A stretch of DNA of 64,000 nucleotides from Ilyonectria destructans. Taxonomy: Eukaryota > Ascomycota > Sordariomycetes > Hypocreales > Nectriaceae. Positions 10,960-23,088 of this stretch are shown one piece after another; positions within the stretch are counted from its first letter, which is position 1, and each line of letters starts with the position of its first letter. Where the stretch lies: positions 2,728,001-2,792,000 of the forward strand of contig JAHEWK010000003.1 in the NCBI GenBank assembly GCA_020740775.1, written 5' to 3'. Both the position numbers and the translations under genes were made by a program. The notes under the pieces are model-generated. The model saw only the letters and a program-made list of their open reading frames with translations, was not told the DNA's origin and ran no database searches.

Positions 10960-13936
10960 GAGTAAGTGATCGTCGCTTGGCTTATTAAGTTGGATGTCTA
11001 TATGGAGATATTGTGGCGGTGATGATTTTGATACTAGCGACGATGATGCTCTACGGAGACTTATCATGTTACCCCAAGCATCCGATGCCTAAGACAAACA
11101 TGGTGGCGACGTCAGACTGGGTTCACAGCCATCACTTTTGGAAAGGCGCACCTCCATATGCGGTTGCGCTCAGCTCCGATGTCTCACCTGCAAGCCGAAC
11201 TGCAGCCAGTGGACTGACAGTCTGACGCGGCGGCGGCGGCGGCGGCGACGACGGCGACTTTCGGCGCCCAAAAGGATCACCACCGTCGTCTACGGGAAAG
11301 AATGTGCTCCGTTGTGGCGTCTGGGCGGAAAGCCATGTCTAATCTGCTCCCTGGCGCACCCGAGAGAGTCTTGGTCCCGTTTGGGATGCCGCCTGGAGGC
11401 GAGCCAAATTACCAGCGGGGCGATTCACTCCTCCAGTCCGGGGTCGAGCAGAGGCAGAAGGAAACAAGACATTGGCGCCCGTCTCCCCGGAAAGGGGACT
11501 TGGGGAGCAGCTACGGAGCGTTTCCAGGGCACGATGAAGAATTCCAGTTGCACGATGCGGTGAGAGGTGCGCCCACGGCATTGGATGAGGTGAGTCGAGG
11601 TGAGGCGAGGAAAGGGATGGGCGCGTTCCGCGGACATGGATGATAATACTTAGCGTGGGCTGCCATCGCCTCACATCGCCTCACATCGCCTCCAGAGTCA
11701 CTACCGAGCCATCGTACATAGTGCGTAGTGCGTACATACATGGGACGCTTGACAGAGCCCCGTCCGGCCCTCGCAACATGCCGGGTGGACGCATGACACT
11801 CGCTGATGGAGTCGCTGGCTGCACGGGGGCGGCGACGGGGTGGGCGACCACATGCCGGCCTGGGCCAGCTCATTGGAGCGGCGGCCATCTGGAGGTGTGT
11901 AGACATGCAAGCCGGTGTTAGCAGGGCGCCGCATGGAAAGCCGGAGAGGCCATCGTGATTGGGGGCATGGCGGCGGCGAGACACGGCCCAGCTGTTGCGA
12001 ACCGCTGGTTCTCAGGTACTTAGACCTCGTTAAGGCCGGCGAGGGATGCACCGGCATGACAGACCGCCGGTATTTGGTGTTTGTTATCGCGACATGGCGG
12101 GGTGGCTGCGATCTGGAGCTGTCCAGGTGCAGGTAATGTGTGCGCAAGTGCGTGTGAGGTGCGTGTGGGAGCAGCGTGCCATTGGTGGTGTCGTGATCCA
12201 AAAGGATGCCCCCCCGGTGTCCGTTGTCCGTTCTCGCACTCCCTCCGCGACTACTGTCCCCTAAAGATGCGATCGTCTGTGCTCTCTGATGGATCGGCAA
12301 TTGGAGCCAAGATCAAATAGCTCTCATGATGCCGAGATAAAATTGCAAGTCGATGCCGAATTGGCTCGTGCTCGCCGCTTGAACGATGGCCCGTGAACGA
12401 CGGACTGGATGTGTAAATCCTGCGTACATGTGTGTATATATCCGCAAAGGGGGGGATCGGACACCGCGATGGACCCCCCCATTCTCACCCACGATGCAGG
12501 CCTGGCCTTATCTTTTGGTGTTGTTGATCATGGGGTCGCCTCTAGTTTTCGACACCAAGGCCGGCCTGGGTCGGGGCGGGCCAGGGCTTGGGTTGCATGG
12601 GCCAGACTGATGGGTGGGCTACTAAATACGTACGAGTCTGGAGTAGCGGTTTGCTAGCCACCACGGATGCGGAAACAGGACGAGAAATCCTGCATCGTAC
12701 GTCCGCGATTCGATCCAGACCGGTTCATGTCCGTCATCGCAGGCCGCGCTGCTCATGATGCCTTCTTTATGCACTGCAGGCCAGCCTAGGCGGTTGAGCT
12801 GATGTCACTCAACTTCCCCTGTCAGCCATGGTAGCACGACACGGACAGTTTTCAACCACCAACACCGACCGAGTCATGGTGTTTAGGGATTCCATGTCAA
12901 CTTCCTGGAGCAACCTGCAAGAGGACATCCAGTACACACCATCAGTAACACCGCCGCTACCACCACCAACATTGTATTTCCATGCACCCATGCCACCCAA
13001 AGAGACTCCCTTCACCGATTGTTCTTGATTCCGATTTTCGCAATGTCTTGATGGACCACCTTCTTTCATGGCATGGCTATGGCTAATTTGCCTGCTGCTC
13101 CACACCACTCTGATCCTCGCCTGTGCTGTTTTCTCCTGAGGCGGGCGGGGGTAGGCATGAGAGGAGAGGACCTAACAGACAATGCTGCTACCCCTCCCGT
13201 CTACAACAAACAGGCTGGTGCCACAAAGTACTTTGGGATCTGTACTACTAGGTATGTATGCAAACCATTTTGCCAATCCCTGGAGGTTCGCTTCCATGTC
13301 GACAGTGCAGGCGAGGAGTTTACGTGAGATGAGCAGGCAGCGCTGGAAAAAGCAGTGTCTCCGATGCGATGGCGTTAGACGCGCTACGGCAGCCCCCCAT
13401 GCTCACGTCTCCAGACCTGTTTTGTTAGTCCCGCCTTGGTCTTCCAGGTCTGATTTCCCTGGCATAGTGCGTAGTCGTACTACGTAGTAATAGTGCGCGC
13501 TGCGTCAGTCGACAGTTCGTTGGGTGGGGGCAGCCACTGACCATCCTTGTCCACTGGCGTTACACCGTGTCGGCCACTAGCGTGTTAGCGCTCTAGGTGC
13601 TCTGTGCAGCGTCCACGGCCGCTGGCCTTAGCCTCTCTCACACTTGGCTCCTTTGGCTAGGCAGGTCCTTTGGCTCCTTTGGCTCTCCTTGGAAGTCGGT
13701 TGGATCCCACTCGAGCCTCGAAGCCTCGACGCCCACGACGTTCCCTTCCCTTGCCTCTCCTTCTTGCGTCCCCTTCCCTTTTCCTTGTTCTTCTCTATTC
13801 GCAACCCGTTTGTGTTTTCTTCTTCGAGGGCGCCTCTCTCTCGTTCGCTCCTTTCTCCCCGCTTCACCCCCATGGCGCGTTGAGACCCATTGGCGAGGCG
13901 GCACGCTTGCTCCCACAGGAGACCTCCCCCAACACC
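10960..13936. other. Intergenic, no gene recognised
   Basis: Open frames here are short and unrelated to anything recognised. A CGG tract lies at 11,226-11,247. The right end (about 13,600-13,936) is pyrimidine-rich and is probably the promoter and 5' UTR of yvc1. Confidence 0.5.
11226..11247 (+). repeat. (CGG)n microsatellite
   Basis: About seven uninterrupted CGG units followed by CGA/CGG-like variants, in noncoding sequence. Confidence 0.85.
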
Positions 13937-16900
13937 ATGTTCTCCTCGACGCTTCGTCCCGGGGCTGGCTCCCGTCGCGTCAACCGCCGTCCCGACTCGA
14001 CCGGCTCGCTGTCGCCGCATCCGACACGCCGCGAATACACTCTCCGGAGACACGCCACGGCCGACTTCACAGAGGCCGACGAGGACGAGGCTGACGATTC
14101 CCACGAGGAGGGCCCGGCCCCCCGGTTCCCCAACGACCGCCATGTTGACGACGAGGGCGAGGACGACGACGGGGACGACAACGACAACGGGGTTATCGAC
14201 GAGGACGGCCGACATGGAGCTCTACCCGTCCTCCCTCTCTTCTCTGCCAGCCACTTGGGTGCGTTGCCCCGATTATCCAATTGAAATATTCAAACCGAGA
14301 ATAACAGTTCTGACCATCGACCCACAGACTCCTTGCCCATCTACAGTCTAACTCATGCCATCCGAATCATCGTATCCGCCCGAACCGAGACGACACTCAC
14401 CTGGGATCAGCTCCGGTCTCCACAAGTCTCACAGTTTCTCGTCAAGCCCATGCAACAGCAGATCCGCACCCAGCACTTCTCTCGCGCGACCCTATATGCC
14501 TTGATGGCCAACTGCCTCCAGTTCTGCAAGGAGGGCCAGCGGTATCCAAGCAACGCGGGGATCAGCAGCACCCGGGCCAAGGTCTGTGAGCTGCTCACCC
14601 TCAAGCTTCTCAAGGAGTACAACACCCGTGAGCTCATTGATGCCCTCGCCTATGACTTTTACCCCCTGCAGGGGCTTCCTGGCTCGCAGTCTCCCAATGC
14701 CGTCCGCAGAACCCCTCCCGGCTCCAAGATGCCGTTGACTGCTTCCCGCACGTCCACCCTCGAGGTTGCAATCCGAGCCTCAGCCAAACACTTCCTTGCC
14801 CACCCCGTTGTTGTGCAACAGCTGGATGCCATCTGGAGCGGTGCCATCACCTTTCACTCGTCTGCAGATAGCTTGCACCGTGAAGCCCATGAACGCAATG
14901 TCAACGGCCAGATTGGCAAGCCCGATGCCAGAACCCCGTTGCTTGGAACCCTTCCTGTCAAGGAATCCTTCTCCCATCATCCAATGGGCAGACGGACCGT
15001 GACGCTCTACGATCCTCGACAGGCGTCCCTCCTCAAGCTCTCCCGTCTCCGAGTGCCTCGATATAGATCATTCCTCTCCACTCTGTCCCTTGCAGTATTG
15101 ATTGGTCTCTTCCTCGCTGTCCTCGCCCAACGATCCGTCCAGATCACAGGCCTTGAGCTGATATTCTGGTTCTGGAGTGCAGGTTTTATGTTGGACGAGC
15201 TTGTGGGTTTCAACGAACAAGGCTTTGCGCTTTACATAATGAGTTTTTGGAACATCTTCGATCTCGGCATTCTCATGCTCCTCATCGTCTACTACGGCAT
15301 GCGTGCCTATGGCGTCTTCTTGGTGGATCCTCATCACTGGAACGACATGGCGTACGATGTGCTTGCGGCGAATGCCATTCTGCTCTTGCCACGCATCTTT
15401 AGTATTCTTGATCACTATCAGTACTTTTCTCAGCTTCTCATCGCCTTCCGGATGATGGCTGCTGATTTGTTTGCGGTGCTCATACTTATCGGGATCATGT
15501 GCAGTGGATTCTTTGTCTTCTTCACTCTGTCGAAGAACTCGTTCGAGGCATCCGAGGTCGCCTACAAGATATTCCAGCTACTCATGGGATTTACACCCGC
15601 GGCTTGGGATGTGTAAGTCAACGTCAAACCCTCGCAAGGATGAAAAGCTAATCAGAATTAGGTGGCCTACGTACAATTGGCTGGGGAGAGCTTTGCTCGT
15701 CTTCTTCCTCATTATTTGTCACTTTTTAGTCGTGTAAGTTACACTTTAGACTACTCAAACTTACTTGGCTAACCTGGTCTCAAGCACAATCCTCATCACT
15801 GTCCTGACCAACTCATTCATGACAATTGCATCTAATGCCAATGAGGAACACCAGTAAGTCCAAGAGCGTTGCACACTTGAGCGCATGTCTGATCGTATTC
15901 CAGGTTTTTGTTCGCCATCAACACCATCACTATGGTAAAGAACGATGCCTTGTTCTCCTATATTGCCCCCAGCAACATTTTCGCTTGGTTACTCATGCCA
16001 CTTCGATACTTCATGCCGTTAAGGCATTTCGTGTGGCTGAACCGGACCATCATCAAGGTGACACACTTCCCTGTGCTGTTCTGCATCTATCTGTATGAGA
16101 AGTTTTGGCTGGCTCCGTCTATGTATGAGCCAACGGACCTGGTGGAACACCCAGAACGTGGGAGATCCATCTCGTTTGCAGACCCCGTATCCAGAGCAAT
16201 ATTCAGCCCGAGTATCCGAGTTCGCGAGGAGTCCGTTGCAGGATACCAGAAAGACCGGGCTCTCGAAGAAGTCTTTCGACGTGTGCCAGATCCCCTCACC
16301 CTGAGGACGCAGAGACGCCATGAGAGGAGGAAGACTCAAACCGCCATTCGCAACTGGATGGACCAGCATGACGAAACAGGCGAGTCACCGGGTAATTGGC
16401 CCACGCTGGAAAGCGGCGCTGTTCCCAACTGGCAGAGAAGGTTGAGTGTGGGATGGGAACGCAGCCCCAACCTCAGACGTGTTTCAGATGTAAGATCAGC
16501 TGCTAGCGATCCCGCTGATCTGCTGTCTAATAACGGACACCCGTTACGGCACGAGCATTTCCTGAGAACTCGTGTGACTCCCGAGGCACCGGAGTACAAA
16601 GATCAAACCGACGCGGATGGTGATGACGAGCTCGTCACCAACGACGAGGATGAGGATGATAACGGCACAAACGCCGAGATGAGTCGGGCTGGTATTAATG
16701 AGCGCATTTCCGAGGAACCAGAGGATGGCTACTTTTCTTCACGCATGGCTTCGGGCTTCGGCAAATTGGCATCCTCGGTGAGTTCATCTGGCAAGGATGT
16801 GCCTCCAACTCCGCGACCGAGACGGGGTGGACACACGCGGACATTGTCGACCAACACCATTCTCTTCAACCCTCAGGAGATGAAGCAACCCCAGGGTGCT

Positions 16901-17662
16901 TCTCCGGTCTCGCCCCCTCACGCCGGACAACCTCGGCCGCGAACTAGCGGACGCACAACTGGAGGAGAGAAGACCCCGACCCACGCCGGACGCCGTAGCT
17001 CACCACGACGGTCGTTATATGTGGCCGGATCTAAGGCCCGACCCGTGATGGCTCCACGGGCAGAAACGGGTGCCGTCAGCCGGTCCGCGCTTCTCAGCAT
17101 CGAACCTCGAAACAGACCCCGAGAAGTCAGGAGGCTGTCGTCGTTGGATCTAAGCGTCATGTCGGATCAGATGCCATTCGGAGGTGATGATCCCCATGCA
17201 GTCATGCCTGGAAGCTTCCAGACGCAGATGGCCATGGCGATGATGAAGGACAACCGGCTGCGGGCAGCTGGTAGTATGGATGCCGGAGATCGGGACAGAA
17301 TTGGAAGATTGGTGCTGGCTAGGATGAAGACGCTGGAGGAGAGCTTCGCAGACGTGATCCGGGATCTACGGGATCTAAAACATTCGTCGACAGCCCCCAC
17401 GACTCGACGGAACTCGTCAGGTGATGAGGCCAGAACGTCACCCATGATCGAAGTTGCTGGGCGAGATCGGCTCCGCAAGGCCAAGCTCGAGGCCGCGTCG
17501 AAAAAGGTGCCGCCTCCTTCAAAGAGACCCGTCAGCCGGAGGAGCCTAAAGGAGCCAAAGGCAATGTGGGACGTCAAAGGAAAAGGCAAGGAGGTGGTAT
17601 ACTCGTCGGATGACGAGGCCGAAACGGACGACGACTTGTTTCAGAAGGGCGGCTCATTGTAA
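13937..17662 (+). CDS. yvc1: Yvc1-like vacuolar TRP cation channel
   Basis: Predicted Ca2+-releasing TRP-family channel of the vacuole membrane. Five exons: 13937-14258, 14328-15612, 15662-15733, 15785-15853 and 15904-17662. Donors are GTGCGT and three GTAAGT; phases agree throughout. The model is 1,168 residues. The start chosen is the ATG in CAACACCATGTTC; an in-frame ATG at 13670 would add an unlikely leader. The N-terminus is acidic, followed by a conserved cytosolic domain (YSLTHAIRIIVSARTETT). Several membrane segments span about residues 355-620, including SFLSTLSLAVLIGLFLAVL and a pore-proximal LLMGFTPAAWDVW split by intron 2. Three introns crowd the pore and last helix. The long C-terminal tail, about 500 residues, is acidic and basic by turns and Ser-rich, consistent with regulation by phosphorylation. 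Family assignment is firm. Confidence 0.92.
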
Positions 17663-18108
17663 AAAGGCACTTGGTGGGAGTTGACGGCGTCGGCATTACG
17701 CCTATGTGTGTGTGCTTATGCGTTTTCTGGGTGCATTGGCCCGGCGTTGGTGGGTGCTTTTTGGATTGAGGACGGACGATCGGGACTGAAGCATGTTCCG
17801 ACATGTAGGGAGAGACCGGAGTAATGGTGGTTGTAATTGTGTGAATAGAATCGAACCTGACGTGACCGCAACCTGTAACCCTAGTTTCTGTCTGTATGTA
17901 TATCCAGTTACTCTGAAAATGATCTTCATTGGAAGACTTCATTCATGCATTCGTCCGAGTCTTGTATGTTCATCCTTGGTATTATTCGTCCCGTCCGCCG
18001 CCATCACCATCCTTTCCTTGTATTCCTGGAAACGCCCCTTGTGTCAAACCGACCCTAGCCGTTGATGATTGTCCATGACTACCCCGTTCGCTGCTGACGA
18101 TCAATCGA
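17663..18108. other. Convergent 3' intergenic region
   Basis: This lies between the 3' ends of yvc1 (+) and the microprotein gene (-). It should hold both 3' UTRs. No other feature seen. Confidence 0.6.
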
Positions 18109-18387
18109 TCAAATTCCGCCGCCGCTGCGGTCGACAGACACGTATCCATGCGGTGCCTTTCGAGTGCGCTGCTCCACGTCGTTGTGGCTCATTGAAGCGG
18201 CCTGGTATTTGAAGGCAACGGCAGTGGCGGTTGCGGCGGCAGCGAAGACGAACACGGCCTTGTGTCGGCTGGAGACGAGGAAAATTAAACTTGGCTCTGC
18301 GACGCGGGTGCGGGAATGCGCTTGCTGGTAGACTTACAGGAAGGGACGGGTGGAGATGGAGGAGATGGAGGGCTTGGTGGTTTCCAT
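18109..18387 (-). CDS. 69-residue single-pass membrane microprotein, function unknown
   Basis: Two exons: 18387-18338 and 18268-18109, joined by a 69-nt intron with donor GTAAGT and acceptor TCTCCAG. The ATG (CCACAATGG) is followed by METTKPSISSIS and RPFL. After the junction comes RHKAVFVFAAAATATAVAF, a hydrophobic segment of about 18 residues, and then a polar tail ending in YVSVDRSGGGI and TGA. A basic, Ser/Thr-rich N-terminus followed by one Ala-rich helix would fit a mitochondrial inner-membrane protein, but that is inference. Each exon alone is too short to show as a long open frame. Support comes from the consensus splice sites, maintained phase and protein-like composition. I cannot name a family. 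Confidence 0.65.
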
Positions 18388-18868
18388 TGTGGCGTGAGAC
18401 GAGAATGTGAGACAAGAGAGGGTGGATTCACGAGCTGTCACTTGGTATGTGTGAAGCTGGGAAGATGAAGCTGGGTGTGTGTGGCGAGGATACGATCAGG
18501 TGAAGGAGAGAAGGCAATTGATTTGTGTTGGACGGATGGGGGACAGATAAGGGGAGGACGAAAGTCTAAAGCCGAGGCGGCGAGAGGAGGGAGGAGGAAG
18601 GAGGAAGGAGCTAGGTTAGGGATTACCTCCTTACATAGGTAAGGTACCAGGTAGCTAGGTGGGTAGCTTCTTGGTGACGGGAGGCGGTAGACATCCATTA
18701 CGTACCTACCTAAGGTAGTCAGCAGCTACCCATGACTACCTACCTACCCATGATGCCTTTCCCTTCTGCCCGAGTATGCCATGCCGGGACACTCCCGAGA
18801 TGCTTCCCAGGGCGCCCAGGCCTTAGACCAGTTTGGGTGGCAAATGGGTGGACGCGGTTTTGTTGGGA

Positions 18869-18892
18869 ACACACACACACACACACACACAC
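18869..18892 (+). repeat. (AC)12 microsatellite
   Basis: Twelve uninterrupted AC units in intergenic DNA. Confidence 0.95.
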
Positions 18893-20307
18893 CGACGCGT
18901 TGCGGTGACAGGTGAGGAGGTGGTGAGTGGCGTGGTGTCGCGTGTAGTAGTTCCTATTCATGCCGACTGCATGCAACCTAGATGGCGGAGGAGGAGGGGC
19001 ACGCGACACTGGGCGCTCGGCGGGGAGTGCGGGGAGAAGGGCCCAGGTATGACAAGGTATGACAAGGTAAGGAGTTCAAACGGATGGGATTGGGTACTGC
19101 ATGCATGCCTCGGTCTGCGGATGCTAGCCCGGGACTTGGTTGGTGCTGGTTCCGGCGCATCGGTCTAGAACTGAGATGGGGGCGATAGGTGCAGTAGTCC
19201 TAGTGGGAGCTTGTACCGCGCCTAACAATCTTGGCTCGGCAGCTTGGCTTGGTTGCTCATGGGTATGGGGTAGACGGGGTGTGTTTTCCCTCGCCCTTCG
19301 GCAATAATTGTCATAAATCATTTATATGTCTTTGATGTACCTAACGGATGACGAAACTGGGCATGAAAAGTTTGAGGTGCACACCATACGTGCTCCGAGG
19401 TACAGACCGCCAGTGCATTTCTCAGGCCAACAGAACTACCCTAGAGCCAGGACTGCTTGTTTGGCCAATACTCCACACTCTCTAACTTACTTGTCTCCTT
19501 TCTTTTGCCGGATAGAGTAGAGACGGCATTCATGCATTCACTGACCTTGCTCTGACCATTCAGCCACTTCTAACAATCACATGGTAGACTAAGGAACCTG
19601 ATTGGATGTGACTCTGTCGCCTCGGGGGGAGTCATCTAACCCCCGCAGATCCTAACGGACGATGGCTACATACCTCAGGATGCGGCGACAAACATTTGCG
19701 AGCTGTTGACTCAATCGCAATCAACTAGAGTTATGTACACACCGGGTCTGGTCACCAAGCGGCTAACCTAGTTGACTATGTTTTATTTGGTACGTCATAT
19801 GGACCTGACATGGCCAGGCAGACGCAAATGTAAGGTAAGTTACCTGCTGCAACCGAGGTACCGCAGTCAACCAAACCTGGAATGCGGCTCACCTGCAGGC
19901 TGACCAGAACAGGCCTTGAGCCCTCAAGGCAACCATCGCTCAGGCATCAACTTGGCAGATTTGCTACCGATTTCCTCTCTCTTTGCTCTTCGCCAATAGC
20001 GACTCCTCTATCTACCTCGTCTCGCTTTCGTCCGCATCCTGTTCCACTTCAGACCTTGCTCCGGCCTATGGTGACCGCTACCATCCACTCACTGCCCACT
20101 GCACCGCCACGACCGGCATTTGCATCCCACCCAGCCCTCGAGGTTGGTTGCCTGCGCCAGGGTCAGCAGCCCTGGATCGTGGTGGTATTGTCGCATAGTT
20201 TATTATCATCAGGCTGCGACGGACCACCTGAAAGCTTCTAGGCTTCTGAGTTCTCTTCCTTTCATCTTCAACTCCCTCTTGCTGTCGTCTCCTCCGCTGC
20301 CGCTACA

Positions 20308-20415
20308 GTAAGTCAGCATCGCATCGCATCAACCGCCATTAAACACTCTCGGAACATCGTGACACATACGTTTTCGGATCCGGATCCCGATATCATCTTG
20401 CGCATCTATCCATAG
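20308..20415 (+). other. Probable 5' UTR intron of the 886-residue gene
   Basis: A GTAAGT donor at 20308 and a CCATAG acceptor ending at 20415 bracket 108 nt just upstream of the ATG at 20428. Splicing would leave the start codon 12 nt into the second exon. Only splice signals support this. Confidence 0.5.
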
Positions 20416-20427
20416 GCTGTACCCGAT

Positions 20428-23088
20428 ATGGATTTGGGTCACATCTGGAATAGCGACAACGGGCACACTGTGCTCGACGTCTGGTCCGACTCCATGGAAG
20501 ATGTTGACGTGACCGAGGGCGAGGCCGACAATGTCCTCGACACCGCTACCCTGGACGAGATGGTTGAGATTACCTCTGCAAGGGCGAGAGGCATCTCTGA
20601 CTTTACTGAGACGATCAGGCCAGTGTTACTAGGCAATGTAGCGACTCCAGTGACTGCAGTCTCCCAGGCTGACATAGGCGTCGAAGCCGCAAGCATGTCA
20701 AGATGGAATGGTCCTCATTTCAACAAACCCGCCGGCATGCATGACAAGAAGCCGCCAAGGCTAATGGGACCTCATAATATCGAATCAGCTCGCAGATTTG
20801 AGCTCTACCACCTTCACTCCGTCGGCTTTGAGATGAACACAGGAGACACTCTTGTTATCATCGACTTTCCAAACCGCTCGACGGCCAATCAGAACCAAGC
20901 CGACTGCAATGGAATCGCATACAGGTCCCAGCAGTTCCGCGTCCATTCTCAAAACCTGCTCGATACCAATTCCGCCAAGTTTGCCGAGATGCTCGCGCCT
21001 ACGCACCAGTTTAGGACCCTGAGGCGTCGCAAGCTGGTCAACAAACTGCCGGAAGACGTCAAGTATGTGTTGGACCTGACACCGCCGTCCGAAGGCGACG
21101 AGCTCGTCTTCCAAATGACCGAACTGTCTCTGACACCGGGAATCATCAAGTGGTGGAGCTCCTGGATGCTCCAAGATGTGGATTCTTGGCTTGTCTGCGG
21201 TCACGACGACATCTGCACGTGTGACCGAAAACCCCCTCGATCTCCCACAGACGAGACATCCATGGGGGAGAACTCCTCAGAACCCGGGTCGCCAACGCGC
21301 GCGACAAGGCCTCAGATAAGGTTCAGAGCAGATGCTTCGTCGACGCTGCTCCCCGTGGACCCCGACATGCTCCTCCAGATGAAGGCGAGGCAAGAAAATG
21401 ACCTCTTTGAAACACCCGACTTTCGACGCCTTCCAGACTATTGCCCTGTTCGTCACCGCAACGGTATCATCCGACTGCTGATGATAATTGAGGAAAAGCG
21501 TGTCGTCTTGGATTCAGCTCCCCGAGTATGGACTTTGGTGAAGCTCAGCAAGATGTTTGACTGTGGTTCGGTTATGAGAGACCTAGCGGCACAATGGATC
21601 ATGCACGGTCCCAACACTCGCTTCGTTGAGGTGTTGCCTGAAGAAGCTCTCCAGATTGCCTTTACTTTGGAGCTTCCAGGAGTGGCTCAGTCCGCTTTTC
21701 GGATTCTTGTCAACGAACTCGCCCTCGAAGAGGCAGGCGGCAATACTGCCAATAAGAAGCCAGCGCAGACTACCGTGTTTGGAAGAAAGCTGGGGGATTT
21801 ACCAGATGAGCTGAGCAACCTCGTCCAACATGCTGCGCGGGCATTTATCGAACGCTTGACGGATATGGATGCCGTTCTCAGAAACCCAGACATGTTCGAC
21901 TATTGGAACATCGAGGAATGGAAACGACTGCGAGTGCTTGAGCAGCTTCTTGCTCAGGAGGAAGGCTCGACCGCTGCTAAGGCCCTTTTTAAGATCCAAG
22001 ATCTCATGAAAGCCCTTGTTTACGAAATCACCGAAGCGTATCGCATGGCAACTTCGAAGGCCCTTTCCCCCAGCGTTGCCGCCTACCACAGCATAGACCA
22101 AGACCGAGCTACCTACGTGGAGCCAAAAGACTACGATACGATAATCCCAATCATGACGAAGTTGAATCCCATCCAGATGATTCTCTGTTCCCTCACCTAC
22201 AACGAATTCGGAACAGCCCTGGATTCGAAACTGTACATCGGAAAGACGGTCAAACTGCAAGGCCAATCCAGAATATCCTTTTTCAAAACAGTGGAAAACG
22301 CGGGGTTGGCGGTCCAGGCAGTTGTCGATGCGAACCCGATGCTGTCCTACTCAGAGGCATGGCTGCCATACTTTGATCGAAACGTCGGGGGCAAGCCACG
22401 CCCAGTTCGGAGACCACTGGTGAATTTGATGGACCTTGAAATCAGTATCAAGGACCGGCTGCGACCAATCACCTTGTCATGGCTCCGTCACGACATCGAA
22501 CCGCCGCTCAACATAACCCGCCATCTGCTGCTTACGCTCACTAACGATGAGATGAAGTTCTTACCCCTCTGGGCAGGAGGTTGTGATGATGGAACGGGGG
22601 GTGTCTTTGAGACTCAGATTCCCCCCGCTGTCATGGGTCCCAATGGTCCGGGACCTTCGTACCATACTGGTATCACAATCCCATCTCAGCCATCAAGTGA
22701 AGGATCAATGATCGAAGACTTGGCCGAGATGAGGCTGCGCGGCAGCACAACAGATGGGTCCGTCGATGTCCATGACAGCATCTCAACAGTCTTCCGCCCA
22801 GACCGAGTCATTGCGGACGACGTCTCCATGGAGTCAGAAGCTTTCACCGCAGGCGGGGCTGAATATGAAGCTGCCAAGTTCGAAGTCCCAGCTGACCACC
22901 AGAGCATGGGATCGGTGGTGGACATGCTCGTGGACATGGTCGTTGAGGAGACTGACTCGGAGGCCCAGTTCACGGCTGCTGATCGAGAGTTGACGCCCAC
23001 AGGTGACGCTGACATGGAGTTTTGGAACGACGAAAGTGACAGCGACGACAGTGTCGTCTTGATTGAAAAGGAACAGACCAAAGGTTGA
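20428..23088 (+). CDS. Large single-exon protein of unknown function (886 aa)
   Basis: An uninterrupted frame of 886 codons with protein-like composition. I do not recognise a characterised family. The N-terminal 90 residues are acidic. Residues about 120-270 form a compact region (FELYHLHSVGFEMN, RRKLVNKLPEDVKYVLDL, ELSLTPGIIKWW) followed by a Cys/His-containing VCGHDDICTCD. Residues about 340-700 look globular and helical, with DYCPVRHRNGIIRLLMIIEE and several Leu-rich helices. The last 120 residues are acidic and disordered. There is no signal peptide or membrane segment. The middle has the feel of a degenerate BTB/POZ-like adaptor, but this is only an impression. It is probably a conserved fungal protein of unknown role. 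Confidence 0.85.
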   Translation: MDLGHIWNSDNGHTVLDVWSDSMEDVDVTEGEADNVLDTATLDEMVEITSARARGISDFTETIRPVLLGNVATPVTAVSQADIGVEAASMSRWNGPHFNKPAGMHDKKPPRLMGPHNIESARRFELYHLHSVGFEMNTGDTLVIIDFPNRSTANQNQADCNGIAYRSQQFRVHSQNLLDTNSAKFAEMLAPTHQFRTLRRRKLVNKLPEDVKYVLDLTPPSEGDELVFQMTELSLTPGIIKWWSSWMLQDVDSWLVCGHDDICTCDRKPPRSPTDETSMGENSSEPGSPTRATRPQIRFRADASSTLLPVDPDMLLQMKARQENDLFETPDFRRLPDYCPVRHRNGIIRLLMIIEEKRVVLDSAPRVWTLVKLSKMFDCGSVMRDLAAQWIMHGPNTRFVEVLPEEALQIAFTLELPGVAQSAFRILVNELALEEAGGNTANKKPAQTTVFGRKLGDLPDELSNLVQHAARAFIERLTDMDAVLRNPDMFDYWNIEEWKRLRVLEQLLAQEEGSTAAKALFKIQDLMKALVYEITEAYRMATSKALSPSVAAYHSIDQDRATYVEPKDYDTIIPIMTKLNPIQMILCSLTYNEFGTALDSKLYIGKTVKLQGQSRISFFKTVENAGLAVQAVVDANPMLSYSEAWLPYFDRNVGGKPRPVRRPLVNLMDLEISIKDRLRPITLSWLRHDIEPPLNITRHLLLTLTNDEMKFLPLWAGGCDDGTGGVFETQIPPAVMGPNGPGPSYHTGITIPSQPSSEGSMIEDLAEMRLRGSTTDGSVDVHDSISTVFRPDRVIADDVSMESEAFTAGGAEYEAAKFEVPADHQSMGSVVDMLVDMVVEETDSEAQFTAADRELTPTGDADMEFWNDESDSDDSVVLIEKEQTKG

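Larger units (their letters stand above)
18388..20427. other. Divergent promoter region with simple repeats
   Basis: This separates the microprotein gene (-) from the 886-residue gene (+). It has TACC/GGTA-rich tracts at about 18,630-18,750, an (AC)n microsatellite and, near the right end, a probable 5' UTR with an intron. No coding region is supported. Confidence 0.55.

Noticed and set aside
12700..12745. A GATTCGATCC motif resembling a tRNA T-loop/B box
   Set aside because: The position that must be G before TTC is A, no T-stem pairs, and no A box or acceptor stem is found upstream.
13670..13936. Upstream in-frame ATG for yvc1, adding 89 residues
   Set aside because: The extension is arginine/proline-rich with a pyrimidine-rich DNA composition typical of a fungal promoter and 5' UTR; the ATG at 13937 has a better context.
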